A stretch of DNA of 64,000 nucleotides from NCBI GenBank assembly GCA_965651695.1, contig CBFGTI010000010.1, positions 4,058 through 68,057 of the forward strand. Direction: 5' to 3'. The notes under the pieces were generated by a model. The model saw only the letters and a program-made list of their open reading frames with translations. It was not told the origin of the DNA and made no database searches. This DNA is from Imperialibacter sp965651695 (GTDB taxonomy: Bacteria; Bacteroidota; Bacteroidia; Cytophagales; Cyclobacteriaceae). This document shows, in pieces, positions 16,995-25,367 of this stretch; position 1 is the first letter of the stretch, and each line of letters begins with the position of its first letter. The translations under genes were made by a program, and so were the position numbers.

Positions 16995-18244
16995 TAAATA
17001 ACAAAATTTTCAAGATCCGAGTACTTCCAGTAGTCGCTAAGAAATCCCTCATCCTTCATATAAACATGCGCTTTTGCGATTTCGTCCTTGCTCATGTGTC
17101 TCAACTTGGTGCCGTCGTTCGTCATTTCGGCAATGATGATCCTGTTTAGTTCATCCGGACTTAAAATGTCAAGTACCTGTGGGGAATGGGTTGTGAGTAT
17201 AATTTGTTTCCGTTCGGATTGCTCTTTTATAAACTGCATTAACAGGTGGAGCTGGTGCGGGTGAATGCCGAGTTCTGGCTCTTCAAGCAAAAAGAGACTT
17301 GATCTATCTAAAAGAATCTCTGTACATAAAAGGAATATTCTTTTGGTACCGTCTGAAAGATTAAGCCAGGAATGCCATTGCCCATTAATCAAAAACTCAT
17401 ACTGTAAATTTTCTATGCTGATTTGGTCTCCGTTCAAACGAAAATTAAGGGAATCCCGAATTCTAACTTCCTTAATAGGTAACACGTTGTACAAAATGCT
17501 AATTTCAGACGATACTAGGGCATTAATTTCTTCTAAAAAGGTGCTTTTGATATCTTCGTAAGCCTCCGTTAACGATTTCTCCTTTTTTATGGTTATTGGG
17601 TCATCATAAATGGACGCTAGAAGCATGGGGATCTGTATAAGGCTTGAAATCGAGCATAAATTATTGGCAAGCCCGAGAACGTTGAATGAAGAATCGATGC
17701 TTACATTCGCGGGGCTCTCAAGAGCATCCAATTCCTTTTGAAAAGTGTACGCGAAAAGCTCTTTTTCTAAAAGGAAGTTTATTTTTTCATGAACCTTAGT
17801 CAGTATTTCAGACGGGATCAAGCTGGTAGGAAGCTTTTTTTCCTCAAGAAATTCCTCGCGCCCATTTAGGAAGTAGGATAGTTTATAGCTTATAAATGGA
17901 TCTCTTATAAGATATCGTTTAGAAGAATCTCGTTCGTCGTAAAACACAATTTCCTTCAAAGAGAGGTCCCTTTTTAGCTTGACCACCCATTCATGAGTCT
18001 GTTCTTTGCCATCAATCTCTCGTTTTATAGCTAGTGAAGAGAAAAAGTCATTTTTTATCTGAGAGAGAATCTCTTTTGGCGCAAAATCAAGCGCATGGGA
18101 CAAGTATTCCAAAAAATTCGTCTTCCCACTGCCATTGGCCCCAATGATAATATTTAATCCAGGCTGAAAGTCGATTTCAGCACGTCGAAGGGATTTGTAC
18201 CCTTCTACTTCAACAGACTTTAAATAAAACTCGCTGTTATCCAT
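16994..18244 (-). CDS. AAA family ATPase (AAA_21/OLD-like), partner of DUF4276 protein
   Basis: A 416-residue ABC/SMC-type ATPase. Walker A GANGSGKT lies at residues 35-42 after the typical opening VEVEGYKSLRRAEIDF. The ABC-like signature WLNLSDGTKR is near residue 292, Walker B SLFLLEEPELGIHPHQL near 314, and the switch His in ILTTHSPQVL near 343. The middle (about 70-285) is helical and poorly conserved, as in effector-linked ATPases. The C-terminal GFLSDYWKYSDLE is of the kind seen where the ATPase works with a TOPRIM-like partner. The start overlaps the rnr stop by 8 bases. Three sampled 60-base lines of this gene count 32-38% GC against about 50-58% in sampled lines of rnr and the prenyl synthase gene, which suggests acquisition. 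Confidence 0.85.
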   Translation of the reverse strand: MDNSEFYLKSVEVEGYKSLRRAEIDFQPGLNIIIGANGSGKTNFLEYLSHALDFAPKEILSQIKNDFFSSLAIKREIDGKEQTHEWVVKLKRDLSLKEIVFYDERDSSKRYLIRDPFISYKLSYFLNGREEFLEEKKLPTSLIPSEILTKVHEKINFLLEKELFAYTFQKELDALESPANVSIDSSFNVLGLANNLCSISSLIQIPMLLASIYDDPITIKKEKSLTEAYEDIKSTFLEEINALVSSEISILYNVLPIKEVRIRDSLNFRLNGDQISIENLQYEFLINGQWHSWLNLSDGTKRIFLLCTEILLDRSSLFLLEEPELGIHPHQLHLLMQFIKEQSERKQIILTTHSPQVLDILSPDELNRIIIAEMTNDGTKLRHMSKDEIAKAHVYMKDEGFLSDYWKYSDLENFVI

Positions 18245-20453
18245 GAGCTTTGCTCTGTGCTTTAGGCCGTTTTCCTAATTTCTCCGTTTCTTCAGCAAAT
18301 TCCAAATCAATGGTGCGGCGGTCTATGTCGGTATTGGTTACCCGCACTTTTACTTCGTCGCCCAAAGTAATCATACGTTTGTTGTTACGACCAACAACCC
18401 GGTAGTTTTGTTCATCGTATTCGTAATAGTCATCGTTCAGATCGCTCAGCCGAACCATTCCCTCACACTTGGTTTCGATGATTTCTACATAAATGCCCCA
18501 CTCCGTGACCCCCGAAACTATGCCATCAAATACTTTATCTGCCGCCATCGACATAAACTCCACCTGCTTGTACTTAATGGACGCTCGTTCTGCATCGGCG
18601 GCTCTTTTTTCCATTTCCGAACTGTGTACGCACATCGGCTCAAATTTGGCCTCTTCGGCAGATTTTCCGCCTTTTAGGTAGTGCGCCAGCAGCCTGTGCA
18701 CCATCATGTCGGGGTAGCGGCGAATGGGCGAAGTGAAGTGGGAGTAATGTGGAAATGCCAGTCCAAAATGCCCGTTTGCTTTGGTGGTGTACTTGGCCTT
18801 GGCCATACTTCTTATGGCCAGCGAAGTAAGCACGTTTTGCTCAGGTTTTCCTTCTATGTCGTCAATGAGTTTGTTGAGCGAGGTAGAAAGATTCTCATCG
18901 TCCAGGTCTAACTTATGCCCGAATTTTTTGGCGAACAGTGTAAAGTTGTTCAGCTTTTCAGGATCGGGGGCGTCGTGCGTCCGGTAGACAAACGTGCGAC
19001 GGTCGTTTTCGCTCTTTAGCGCAAACACATATTCGGCTACCCGCTTGTTGGCCAGCAGCATAAACTCTTCTATCAGCTTATGGGCATCCTTTCGCACTTT
19101 TGGCACGATACCAAGGGGTTTGCCCTGTTCGTCCAATTTAAATTTCACTTCTACCGTCTCAAAATTGATGGCGCCCTTCTGATAACGCTTTTCTTTCAGC
19201 GATTTGGCCAACTTGTTAAGCAGTTCCAGTTCCTTGCTGTAGTCACCTTCGCCGGTTTCGATAACAGCTTGCGCTTCTTCGTAGCTGAATCTCCTGTCGG
19301 AATGGATGATCGTTCTGCCAAACCACTCCTTTACCACCCTGGCATTTTTGTCCATTTCAAAAACGGCCGAAAACGTCAGCTTGTCTTCATTTGGCCTCAG
19401 CGAGCACAGTGCGTTGGAGAGCTTCTCGGGCAGCATGGGCACTGTACGGTCTACGAGGTATACAGAAGTGGCCCGTTTGTAAGCCTCTTTTTCCAGTATG
19501 GTTTCTTCTTTTACATAATGGGTAACGTCGGCTATGTGCACACCAACCTCGTAGTGGCCATTGTCGAGCCACTGCAGGGAAAGCGCATCATCAAAGTCTT
19601 TCGCGTCTTCGGGGTCGATGGTGAAGGTGGTAATACTTCGGAAGTCTTTTCTGATCTCTATTTCCTTTTCCGGAATCGCCTCCTTTATTTTTTCGGACTC
19701 GGCGATAACCTCTTCCGGAAAAGTAAAAGGCAGGTCGAACTCCGCCATTATGGAGTGAATCTCCGCCTCATTTTCACCGGCCCGGCCGAGTACCCTCACT
19801 ACCTTGCCAACAGGACTTTTGTTGGTTTTGTCGTGCCACCTGTCAATCTTAACGATCACTTTGTCGTTGGCTCGGGCTTCCAGCGTGTGTTCGGGATGGA
19901 TAAATATATCGACGTGTACCTTGCGATTGTCGGGAACCACAAAAGCGAACCTTTTCGACAATTCGAGCTTCCCAACAAATTCGTCTTTTTTGCGCTGAAC
20001 GATCTCGGTTACCCGTCCTTCGGGGTGGAATTTCCCGTGAAATTTGCCCACCAGCTCAAACTTTACAGTGTCGCCGTCAACAGCAAATTTCAGATCGTCG
20101 GTTTTTACGTACACATCCTCGTCGAGCTCCTCGCAAATAATGTAAGCAAAACGTGAATTGACATGGTCTACTACTCCCTGAAGCGTCTTTGGCATCTGCT
20201 TGCTTACGAAGCGGCCATCGGGATTCCTTTTAATAACTCCTTCATCTTCCAGGCGAAAAGCAACTTCTGAAACGGTGTTTTTGGATTTTTTGTCCCTCAC
20301 ACCAAGGGCCTGTATCATCTGCCGGATCGACCAGGCTTTACCGCTTTGCTGCCTGAAAAGCTGCAAAACATTTTCCTTTATCTGACCAGCTGAAATCTTC
20401 CATTTGCCGCCAGATTCGGGTTTATTCTTATTCTTTTTTTTCTTCTTACTCAT
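18237..20453 (-). CDS. rnr: Ribonuclease R
   Basis: A 738-residue RNase II/R family 3'-5' exoribonuclease that degrades structured RNA. An N-terminal basic tail (KKKKKNKNKPESGGK) and winged-helix-like part precede two cold-shock domains (about residues 75-235). The RNB catalytic core contains FTIDPEDAKDFDDALSL with the metal-binding aspartates (about 277-293), and an S1 domain closes the protein (DGIVSGVTEWGIYVEI, about 640). The start codon overlaps the upstream ABC gene stop (ATGA at 20450-20453), and its 3' end overlaps the AAA ATPase gene by 8 bases, so the whole minus-strand block is probably one long transcript. Confidence 0.95.
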   Translation of the reverse strand: MSKKKKKNKNKPESGGKWKISAGQIKENVLQLFRQQSGKAWSIRQMIQALGVRDKKSKNTVSEVAFRLEDEGVIKRNPDGRFVSKQMPKTLQGVVDHVNSRFAYIICEELDEDVYVKTDDLKFAVDGDTVKFELVGKFHGKFHPEGRVTEIVQRKKDEFVGKLELSKRFAFVVPDNRKVHVDIFIHPEHTLEARANDKVIVKIDRWHDKTNKSPVGKVVRVLGRAGENEAEIHSIMAEFDLPFTFPEEVIAESEKIKEAIPEKEIEIRKDFRSITTFTIDPEDAKDFDDALSLQWLDNGHYEVGVHIADVTHYVKEETILEKEAYKRATSVYLVDRTVPMLPEKLSNALCSLRPNEDKLTFSAVFEMDKNARVVKEWFGRTIIHSDRRFSYEEAQAVIETGEGDYSKELELLNKLAKSLKEKRYQKGAINFETVEVKFKLDEQGKPLGIVPKVRKDAHKLIEEFMLLANKRVAEYVFALKSENDRRTFVYRTHDAPDPEKLNNFTLFAKKFGHKLDLDDENLSTSLNKLIDDIEGKPEQNVLTSLAIRSMAKAKYTTKANGHFGLAFPHYSHFTSPIRRYPDMMVHRLLAHYLKGGKSAEEAKFEPMCVHSSEMEKRAADAERASIKYKQVEFMSMAADKVFDGIVSGVTEWGIYVEIIETKCEGMVRLSDLNDDYYEYDEQNYRVVGRNNKRMITLGDEVKVRVTNTDIDRRTIDLEFAEETEKLGKRPKAQSKAHG

Positions 20454-22051
20454 GTAGAATTTTCTAACAAAAAATTATGGGTCAATGCAGGTTCCGATGT
20501 TAATAACTGCCGGGTGTGGTTCGTTATTGGGTTTCCCAGGACTTTTTCAACTGGCCCTGTTTCTTTTATTTCTCCGCCTTCCATCACTACAATTGTGTCG
20601 CAAGTGTATCGTATGAGCGAAAGGTTGTGAGAAACGAGCAGAATGCCCAAGTTAAGCTCTTTTTTTAAGTAAAGGAATAAATCCAGTAAATCCCCCTGAA
20701 TTGATTGATCAAGCGAGGAGGTTGGCTCGTCGCAAAGTAGTACCTCGGGGCGTACCGCAAGAGACCTGGCGATGCTTAGCCGTTGCTTTTCCCCGCCCGA
20801 AAGCTGCCGCGGATAGTGATTGAGCAAGCCAACCGGCAGCTTAACCCATGAAAATAAGTCGTTTACAGTCAAATTAGTTTCGCTGGTGTTCATCAGGAGC
20901 GCCTCCGCCAACACTTCCCGCGCTGTCATCCGCGGGTTGAGGGCGCTCCCGGGGTTTTGAAAAATTACCTGTACGCTTCTTCTATAGGTTTTTAATTCTT
21001 CGTTACTCAACGCCGCCAGGGGTGTTCCCTTATAGAACAGCAAGTGTTCAGCGCCGGGTATTAGTCCCGCCAGGCTTCTTAAGGTGGTGGTTTTGCCGGC
21101 ACCCGAGGTGCCGGCCAGGCCGGTTATATGCCCTGCAAACAGGCTGATCGACAAGTTGTTTACAGCATTGGTCCGACTTTTTTTCTTCCAAAAAAATCTA
21201 TTGGCGTCATAGGTAACCGCCAGGTTTTTAGCCTCCAATAGTGGTGTTGCGCCGCTGGCTTCGTGAGGCGGGCGGTGGGGCGGTTGCTGTATTCGTAAAA
21301 ATGATTGAACCAGCGAAGAAGCGTACGGTGTGGTTGGGGTTGAAAGCACCACCGACGTTTTACCGGCCTCTATTTTTTTCCCGTTCTTCATTACTACCAC
21401 GTCGTCGCACAGGTGTCGCACCACGGAGAGGTCGTGGCTTATAAACAGCAAGGCTGCTTGTTGTTGCTGACAGAACGACCTAATCAACCGGAGTATGCGC
21501 CGCTGGTTTACCGTGTCCAGGGCGGTAGTGGGCTCATCGGCAATTAAAAGCTTCGGGTTGCCGCTCATGGCCATGGCAATTAACACCCGCTGCAGTTCGC
21601 CACCCGACAGCTGATGCGGATAGCTGGCAAGAATGCGCTGCGGCTGATCAAAGCCTGCCTGACGGAGCCAGTTGGTGGCCTGCTGTGGGTCGAACTTGGC
21701 TTTTTGCGACTGGCGCAAGTGTTGCCACTGTTTTTCCAGGCTGTACAGTGGAAAGCTGGCGGCGAGGGGATCCTGAGGAATATAAGCGATGTCTTTGCCC
21801 CGCAGCTGCTGCGCATGCATCCGCAGGTTGCCGTCATTATATAAAATTTCGCCCGATTCTTCCACGTCCTGGGGCACAAGCTGAAGAATGGCATGTGCTA
21901 CCAATGTTTTTCCGGCGCCACTTTCGCCAAGCAATGCCAGACTTGCGCCTCTTGCCAGTGTAAATGAAAAATTGTCGACGAGGGTGCGCCCCTGATAGCG
22001 CAGGGTAAGGTTGGCAACTGTGAGAAGATCGGTATGGCTGGTGTTTGCCAT
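20450..22051 (-). CDS. ABC transporter ATP-binding protein with two fused nucleotide-binding domains (DppD–DppF/YejF type)
   Basis: A 533-residue protein with two complete ABC ATPase modules. The first has Walker A GESGAGKT (about residue 37), signature LSGGELQR and Walker B LLIADEPTTALD. The second has GTSGAGKTTTLRSL (about residue 316), LSGGEKQRLS and VLLCDEPTSSLD. Tandem NBDs in this order are typical of peptide/nickel importers (DppDF, OppDF, YejF). No permease or binding-protein gene is nearby, so the membrane partners must be encoded elsewhere or it is an orphan. It overlaps the exonuclease stop by one base (TAATG) and rnr by 4 bases. Confidence 0.9.
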   Translation of the reverse strand: MANTSHTDLLTVANLTLRYQGRTLVDNFSFTLARGASLALLGESGAGKTLVAHAILQLVPQDVEESGEILYNDGNLRMHAQQLRGKDIAYIPQDPLAASFPLYSLEKQWQHLRQSQKAKFDPQQATNWLRQAGFDQPQRILASYPHQLSGGELQRVLIAMAMSGNPKLLIADEPTTALDTVNQRRILRLIRSFCQQQQAALLFISHDLSVVRHLCDDVVVMKNGKKIEAGKTSVVLSTPTTPYASSLVQSFLRIQQPPHRPPHEASGATPLLEAKNLAVTYDANRFFWKKKSRTNAVNNLSISLFAGHITGLAGTSGAGKTTTLRSLAGLIPGAEHLLFYKGTPLAALSNEELKTYRRSVQVIFQNPGSALNPRMTAREVLAEALLMNTSETNLTVNDLFSWVKLPVGLLNHYPRQLSGGEKQRLSIARSLAVRPEVLLCDEPTSSLDQSIQGDLLDLFLYLKKELNLGILLVSHNLSLIRYTCDTIVVMEGGEIKETGPVEKVLGNPITNHTRQLLTSEPALTHNFLLENST

Positions 22052-22791
22052 TACGGGTGGCCCTCTCCAAAATCGATGAACGAAATAGCCTGTTCGTCAA
22101 TCAGTGGCTGGTGGTGGAGCTTACGGTATAGCTGTGCTGTGGCTACCACGTCGTTCATGCAATACCGCGCAATTCTCTCCAGATCGTTGCTTTTATAGTA
22201 AACCTCGTTGACCATGCTGCCATCGATATCGTCTTTCGGCGAGGGAATGCCCAACAGCGAGGTAAGCAACTGCAACGAGGTGAAACTCTTTCTGTCGCCA
22301 AACTTCCACATTTCCATGGTATCGAGGTGAGGCACTTCCCACGGTTTTTTGCCGTTTATCTGGAGCACTTCGGGTAGGGGTATACCGTGCACCACCATGC
22401 GGCGACATAAGTAGGGGTAATCGAATTCTTTGCCGTTGTGGGCGCAAAGGCAATAATCGTTCTGAAATTTCCGATTCAATAGCTGCTGAAACGTGGTGAG
22501 CAAGGCGGCCTCGTCGTGGTTGGCGAGTGCGGTAACTCTTAATTCAGTGGTTCCGCTGTCGGTGGTGGAAAAGAAACCGAGCCCAATGACTACCACCTTG
22601 CCGAATTCGGCATAAATAGCTCCCCGCTCCTCGTACAGCTCATCGGGCTTAAGGTCGTCGGAAGTTCTAAGGCTGAGCGCTTTTTTCTCCCACAGCTGCT
22701 GCCAAACCGGATCGAGTTGTTGAAAAGTACCCTTTCCGGCCACTGTTTCAATATCGATAAACAAAATCTTTTTTTGAGGGGTTTCTGCCAT
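22051..22791 (-). CDS. 3'-5' exonuclease, PolB-proofreading-like (DEDDy)
   Basis: About 246 residues from ATG 22791 (MAETPQKKILFIDIETV); a TTG at 22812 is in frame but adds nothing recognisable. The DEDDy nuclease motifs are all visible: FIDIETV (Asp and Glu, Exo I), CAHNGKEFDYPYL (Exo II Asp) and RYCMNDVVATAQLY (Exo III Tyr-x-x-x-Asp). The layout fits the stand-alone family related to the exonuclease domain of DNA polymerase B (PF10108). It may act in DNA repair or RNA processing. It is coupled by a one-base overlap to the ABC gene and lies 34 bases downstream of a small conserved gene. Confidence 0.85.
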   Translation of the reverse strand: MAETPQKKILFIDIETVAGKGTFQQLDPVWQQLWEKKALSLRTSDDLKPDELYEERGAIYAEFGKVVVIGLGFFSTTDSGTTELRVTALANHDEAALLTTFQQLLNRKFQNDYCLCAHNGKEFDYPYLCRRMVVHGIPLPEVLQINGKKPWEVPHLDTMEMWKFGDRKSFTSLQLLTSLLGIPSPKDDIDGSMVNEVYYKSNDLERIARYCMNDVVATAQLYRKLHHQPLIDEQAISFIDFGEGHP

Positions 22792-22825
22792 GGCTGAAAG
22801 ATTTACCCTCAAAATAGGAAAATCT

Positions 22826-23230
22826 TTATGGATGCAGCACTCCTTCCGCTCCTAATTCATCAATGAAGCTCAAATTTTCGCTGCGAATTGAATCGGGTAC
22901 GAAAATATATTTCTTGTCGTAAACCTGCCTGCCGATGAAGTAGCTTACCCAATACTCATTGTTAAGGTGGAACAAGGCGGGGTCGATGGGTTCAATTTTA
23001 ACGGTGGTGCCACTTTCAACTTTCAGAAACATGTGCCGCAGCGTGGAGGTCTTTTGCTGTTCGCCGTTCTTCACGCCGTAACCTCTGGAGCTAACGATTA
23101 CATTTTCAAGGGTAAATTCGTTGCGGTTGATCAGATGCACCGACCACTCTTCCACGTTTAGCTCGTTTGTCTTTTTTACTATTGCCAAGCGTACACCCTC
23201 CACAGGGTAAAATGAAATGTCCTTTTTCAT
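22826..23230 (-). CDS. Conserved hypothetical protein (Bacteroidetes), beta-rich
   Basis: A 134-residue soluble protein I cannot assign to a named family. It has no signal peptide or membrane segment. The pattern is of alternating beta-strands (VRLAIVKKTNELNVEEWSVH, ENVIVSSRGYGVKNG, TTVKIEPIDPALFHLNNEYW) resembling an immunoglobulin-like or ApaG-like sandwich, ending in KKYIFVPDSIRSENL. It overlaps lipB by 4 bases (ATGA at 23227-23230), so it is translated together with the lipoyl-transfer enzyme. A link to lipoylation is possible only on grounds of context. Confidence 0.75.
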   Translation of the reverse strand: MKKDISFYPVEGVRLAIVKKTNELNVEEWSVHLINRNEFTLENVIVSSRGYGVKNGEQQKTSTLRHMFLKVESGTTVKIEPIDPALFHLNNEYWVSYFIGRQVYDKKYIFVPDSIRSENLSFIDELGAEGVLHP

Positions 23231-23955
23231 TCAACTATCTTCATACCAAATAACATAGCCATATTTTGCAACAGCGCAGCTTCAACTTCGGTTGTTACGG
23301 GTGCCTGACCCAATTCGTTGCTCATCGACGTCACGTCTTTATCAACAATGCCACAAGGCACTATGTTTTGAAAATAAGCCAGGTCTGTATTTACGTTAAA
23401 CGCCAGACCGTGCATGGTTACCCACCGGCTCGACTTTACGCCGAGCGCACAAATTTTGCGGGCATTTTTTGGCTGCAGGTGGTCGAGCCAAACACCGGTA
23501 AGCCCTTCGATGCGCCCTGCAGCAATCCCGTATTGCTTCAAAGTAAGTATAACCGACTCCTCCAGCAGCCGCAGGTACTTGTGGATATCAGTGAAGAAGT
23601 TGTCGAGGTCGAGAATGGGGTAAACCACAATCTGACCCGGCCCATGATAAGTGATATCGCCGCCACGGTTAATTTTATAGTAGGTGGCGTCAATTTTCCC
23701 GAGCCCTTCTTCGTTTACAAGCAGATTTTCTTCCTTCCCGCTTTTGCCCAGCGTATACACATGCGGATGCGAACAAAACAGCAGGTAGTTTGGGGTGGGC
23801 TGCTGCAGATCGACAGGTCTGTTTCTGTTGGCGATCTTTATGGCAACTGTTTCAGCAAAGAGCTTTTCCTGGTAGTTCCATGCATCGTGGTAGTCGATAT
23901 GCCCCAGGTGGATATACCTTACCTCTTTATTTTGCACTGCAGCCGTTGTCTGCAT
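23227..23955 (-). CDS. lipB: Lipoyl(octanoyl) transferase
   Basis: A 242-residue LipB that moves octanoate from acyl carrier protein to the E2 and GcvH lipoyl domains. Conserved elements are RGGDITYHGPGQIVVYPI (about residues 92-109), ALGVKSSRWVTMHGLAFNV with the catalytic Lys (about 165-183), and NIVPCGI with the catalytic Cys (about 198-204). Length matches Bacteroidetes LipB. It is 2 bases downstream of manA on the same strand and overlaps the next gene by 4 bases. Confidence 0.95.
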   Translation of the reverse strand: MQTTAAVQNKEVRYIHLGHIDYHDAWNYQEKLFAETVAIKIANRNRPVDLQQPTPNYLLFCSHPHVYTLGKSGKEENLLVNEEGLGKIDATYYKINRGGDITYHGPGQIVVYPILDLDNFFTDIHKYLRLLEESVILTLKQYGIAAGRIEGLTGVWLDHLQPKNARKICALGVKSSRWVTMHGLAFNVNTDLAYFQNIVPCGIVDKDVTSMSNELGQAPVTTEVEAALLQNMAMLFGMKIVE

Positions 23956-23957
23956 GT

Positions 23958-24944
23958 TTAACTAATATATGATTCCAACATTTTAAACCCGTCGATGGTT
24001 TCAAGGCTTACTTTCTTAAGACAGGCCGGCAAAAGCACACAATCGCCCTTTTTTACGGGCACCTCGCCACCATCGTACACCAGCGAGAGTTCGCCCTCCA
24101 TGCAAATGTATATCACAAACGAGTCGAGGTAGTGGTAGTCTCGTTCGATCGACTTTGTACATTCCAGTTTGTTGGTGGTGAAATAGGGGCATTTTACCAG
24201 CTTTACCGGCTCATTCACCTTGTTGTGATACAGGGTTTTGTAGTTTTCGTGGTAGGTGTAATCCATGGCATCCAGCGCCTGTTCAAGGTGCAACTCTCTT
24301 TTGTTGCCCTTGTCATCAACCCGGTCGAAATCGTAAATGCGATACGTAATGTCGGAGGTTTGCTGAATCTCGGCTAGCAAAAGCCCCTTGCCAATAGTGT
24401 GAATGCGGCCTGCGGGAAGAAAGAAGACATCGTCTTTAAAAACTTTTTCGTAGTTGAGCACATCGCGGATACGCCCCCGTTCAAAATAGTCCAGAAACTT
24501 CTCTTTGTTCATCTTTCTATTAAACCCGGTGATCAGCTGTGCGCCGCCGTCGGCTTGAAAGATGTACCACATTTCGGTTTTGCCAAAGTCGCCATGTCTC
24601 TCCCTGGCGAGGGCGTCGTCAGGGTGCACCTGTATACTCAAATCGTCGTTGGCGTCTATGAATTTTACCAACAGCGGAAATTCTTCGCCAAACTGCCGGA
24701 AGATCTTCTCACCAACCAAAGCGCCGTTGAATCGCTGAATAAGCTGGCGAAGGTTTTGGCCTTTCAGGTGGCCGGTCGCCACCTCCGAGATATTTCCTTC
24801 CACACCCGATATCTCCCAGGTTTCTCCGCAGTTGGGCAAACTCCCAAAATCTTTACCGAGAATGGTCTTGATTTTTTGCCCACCCCAGATCTTGTCTTTG
24901 AAAATGGTTTTAAATTTTAGCGGATATAGTTTTACTTGTATCAC
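23958..24944 (-). CDS. manA: Mannose-6-phosphate isomerase, class I
   Basis: About 328 residues from a GTG at 24944 (read as MIQVKLYPLKFKTIFKDKIWGG). A longer frame to 24986 would extend over the divergent yraN upstream region and lacks support. Zinc-binding motifs of type I PMI are present: SIQVHPDDALA (Gln and His, about residues 100-110), KTEMWYIF (Glu) and AGRIHTIGKG (His). It interconverts mannose 6-phosphate and fructose 6-phosphate, feeding GDP-mannose synthesis. The C-terminal cupin part (MEGELSLVYDGGEVPVKKGD) is intact. It is divergent from yraN with a 36-base gap. Confidence 0.93.
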   Translation of the reverse strand: MIQVKLYPLKFKTIFKDKIWGGQKIKTILGKDFGSLPNCGETWEISGVEGNISEVATGHLKGQNLRQLIQRFNGALVGEKIFRQFGEEFPLLVKFIDANDDLSIQVHPDDALARERHGDFGKTEMWYIFQADGGAQLITGFNRKMNKEKFLDYFERGRIRDVLNYEKVFKDDVFFLPAGRIHTIGKGLLLAEIQQTSDITYRIYDFDRVDDKGNKRELHLEQALDAMDYTYHENYKTLYHNKVNEPVKLVKCPYFTTNKLECTKSIERDYHYLDSFVIYICMEGELSLVYDGGEVPVKKGDCVLLPACLKKVSLETIDGFKMLESYIS

Positions 24945-24980
24945 AGTATGTTTCCAGATATATAAATGGCAAAGATATAA

Positions 24981-25340
24981 ATGCAAGCTAAGTCACATAA
25001 TCAAAAGCTCGGGAAAAAGGGCGAAAATTTAGCAGCCGCTTATCTGGCCGACGCGGGTTATGAACTGGTAGCATCTAACTTCAGGGCTGGCCGCGGCGAA
25101 ATTGATTTAATTGTAAGAAAGAATGGCTTGTTGGTTTTTGTAGAGGTGAAATGCAGGACGTCATTAAAATACGGTTTTCCGGAAGAGGCCGTTACCACAA
25201 GGAAAGCTGACAAACTCATAGAAACTGCCGGTGTTTACCTTGAGCAGGCCGGATGGAAAGGACCGATACGGTTCGACATCCTTTCGATAGACTTGAGTGG
25301 TAAGGGTGAAGTTACCCACTTTGAAGATGCTTTTTATTAA
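24981..25340 (+). CDS. YraN family putative endonuclease (UPF0102)
   Basis: A 119-residue protein. LGKKGENLAAAYLADAGYEL (about 10-29) is the family opening. GEIDLIV followed by LVFVEVKCR (about 41-60) reproduces the D-x(n)-E-x-K metal centre of PD-(D/E)XK nucleases, and the C-terminal RFDILSIDL strand is typical. Members are implicated in DNA processing, but the reaction is not established. It is a single gene, divergent from manA and convergent with the MORN-like gene; a small GCAG/CTGC hairpin lies after its stop. Confidence 0.92.
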   Translation: MQAKSHNQKLGKKGENLAAAYLADAGYELVASNFRAGRGEIDLIVRKNGLLVFVEVKCRTSLKYGFPEEAVTTRKADKLIETAGVYLEQAGWKGPIRFDILSIDLSGKGEVTHFEDAFY

Positions 25341-25367
25341 AGCGAAAGATTGCAGAAGGCTGCAGCG

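Noticed and set aside
19080..20156. 358-residue open frame on the plus strand opposite rnr
   Set aside because: It is antisense to a well-supported RNase R and its translation shows no recognisable motif; it reflects codon bias of the opposite strand.
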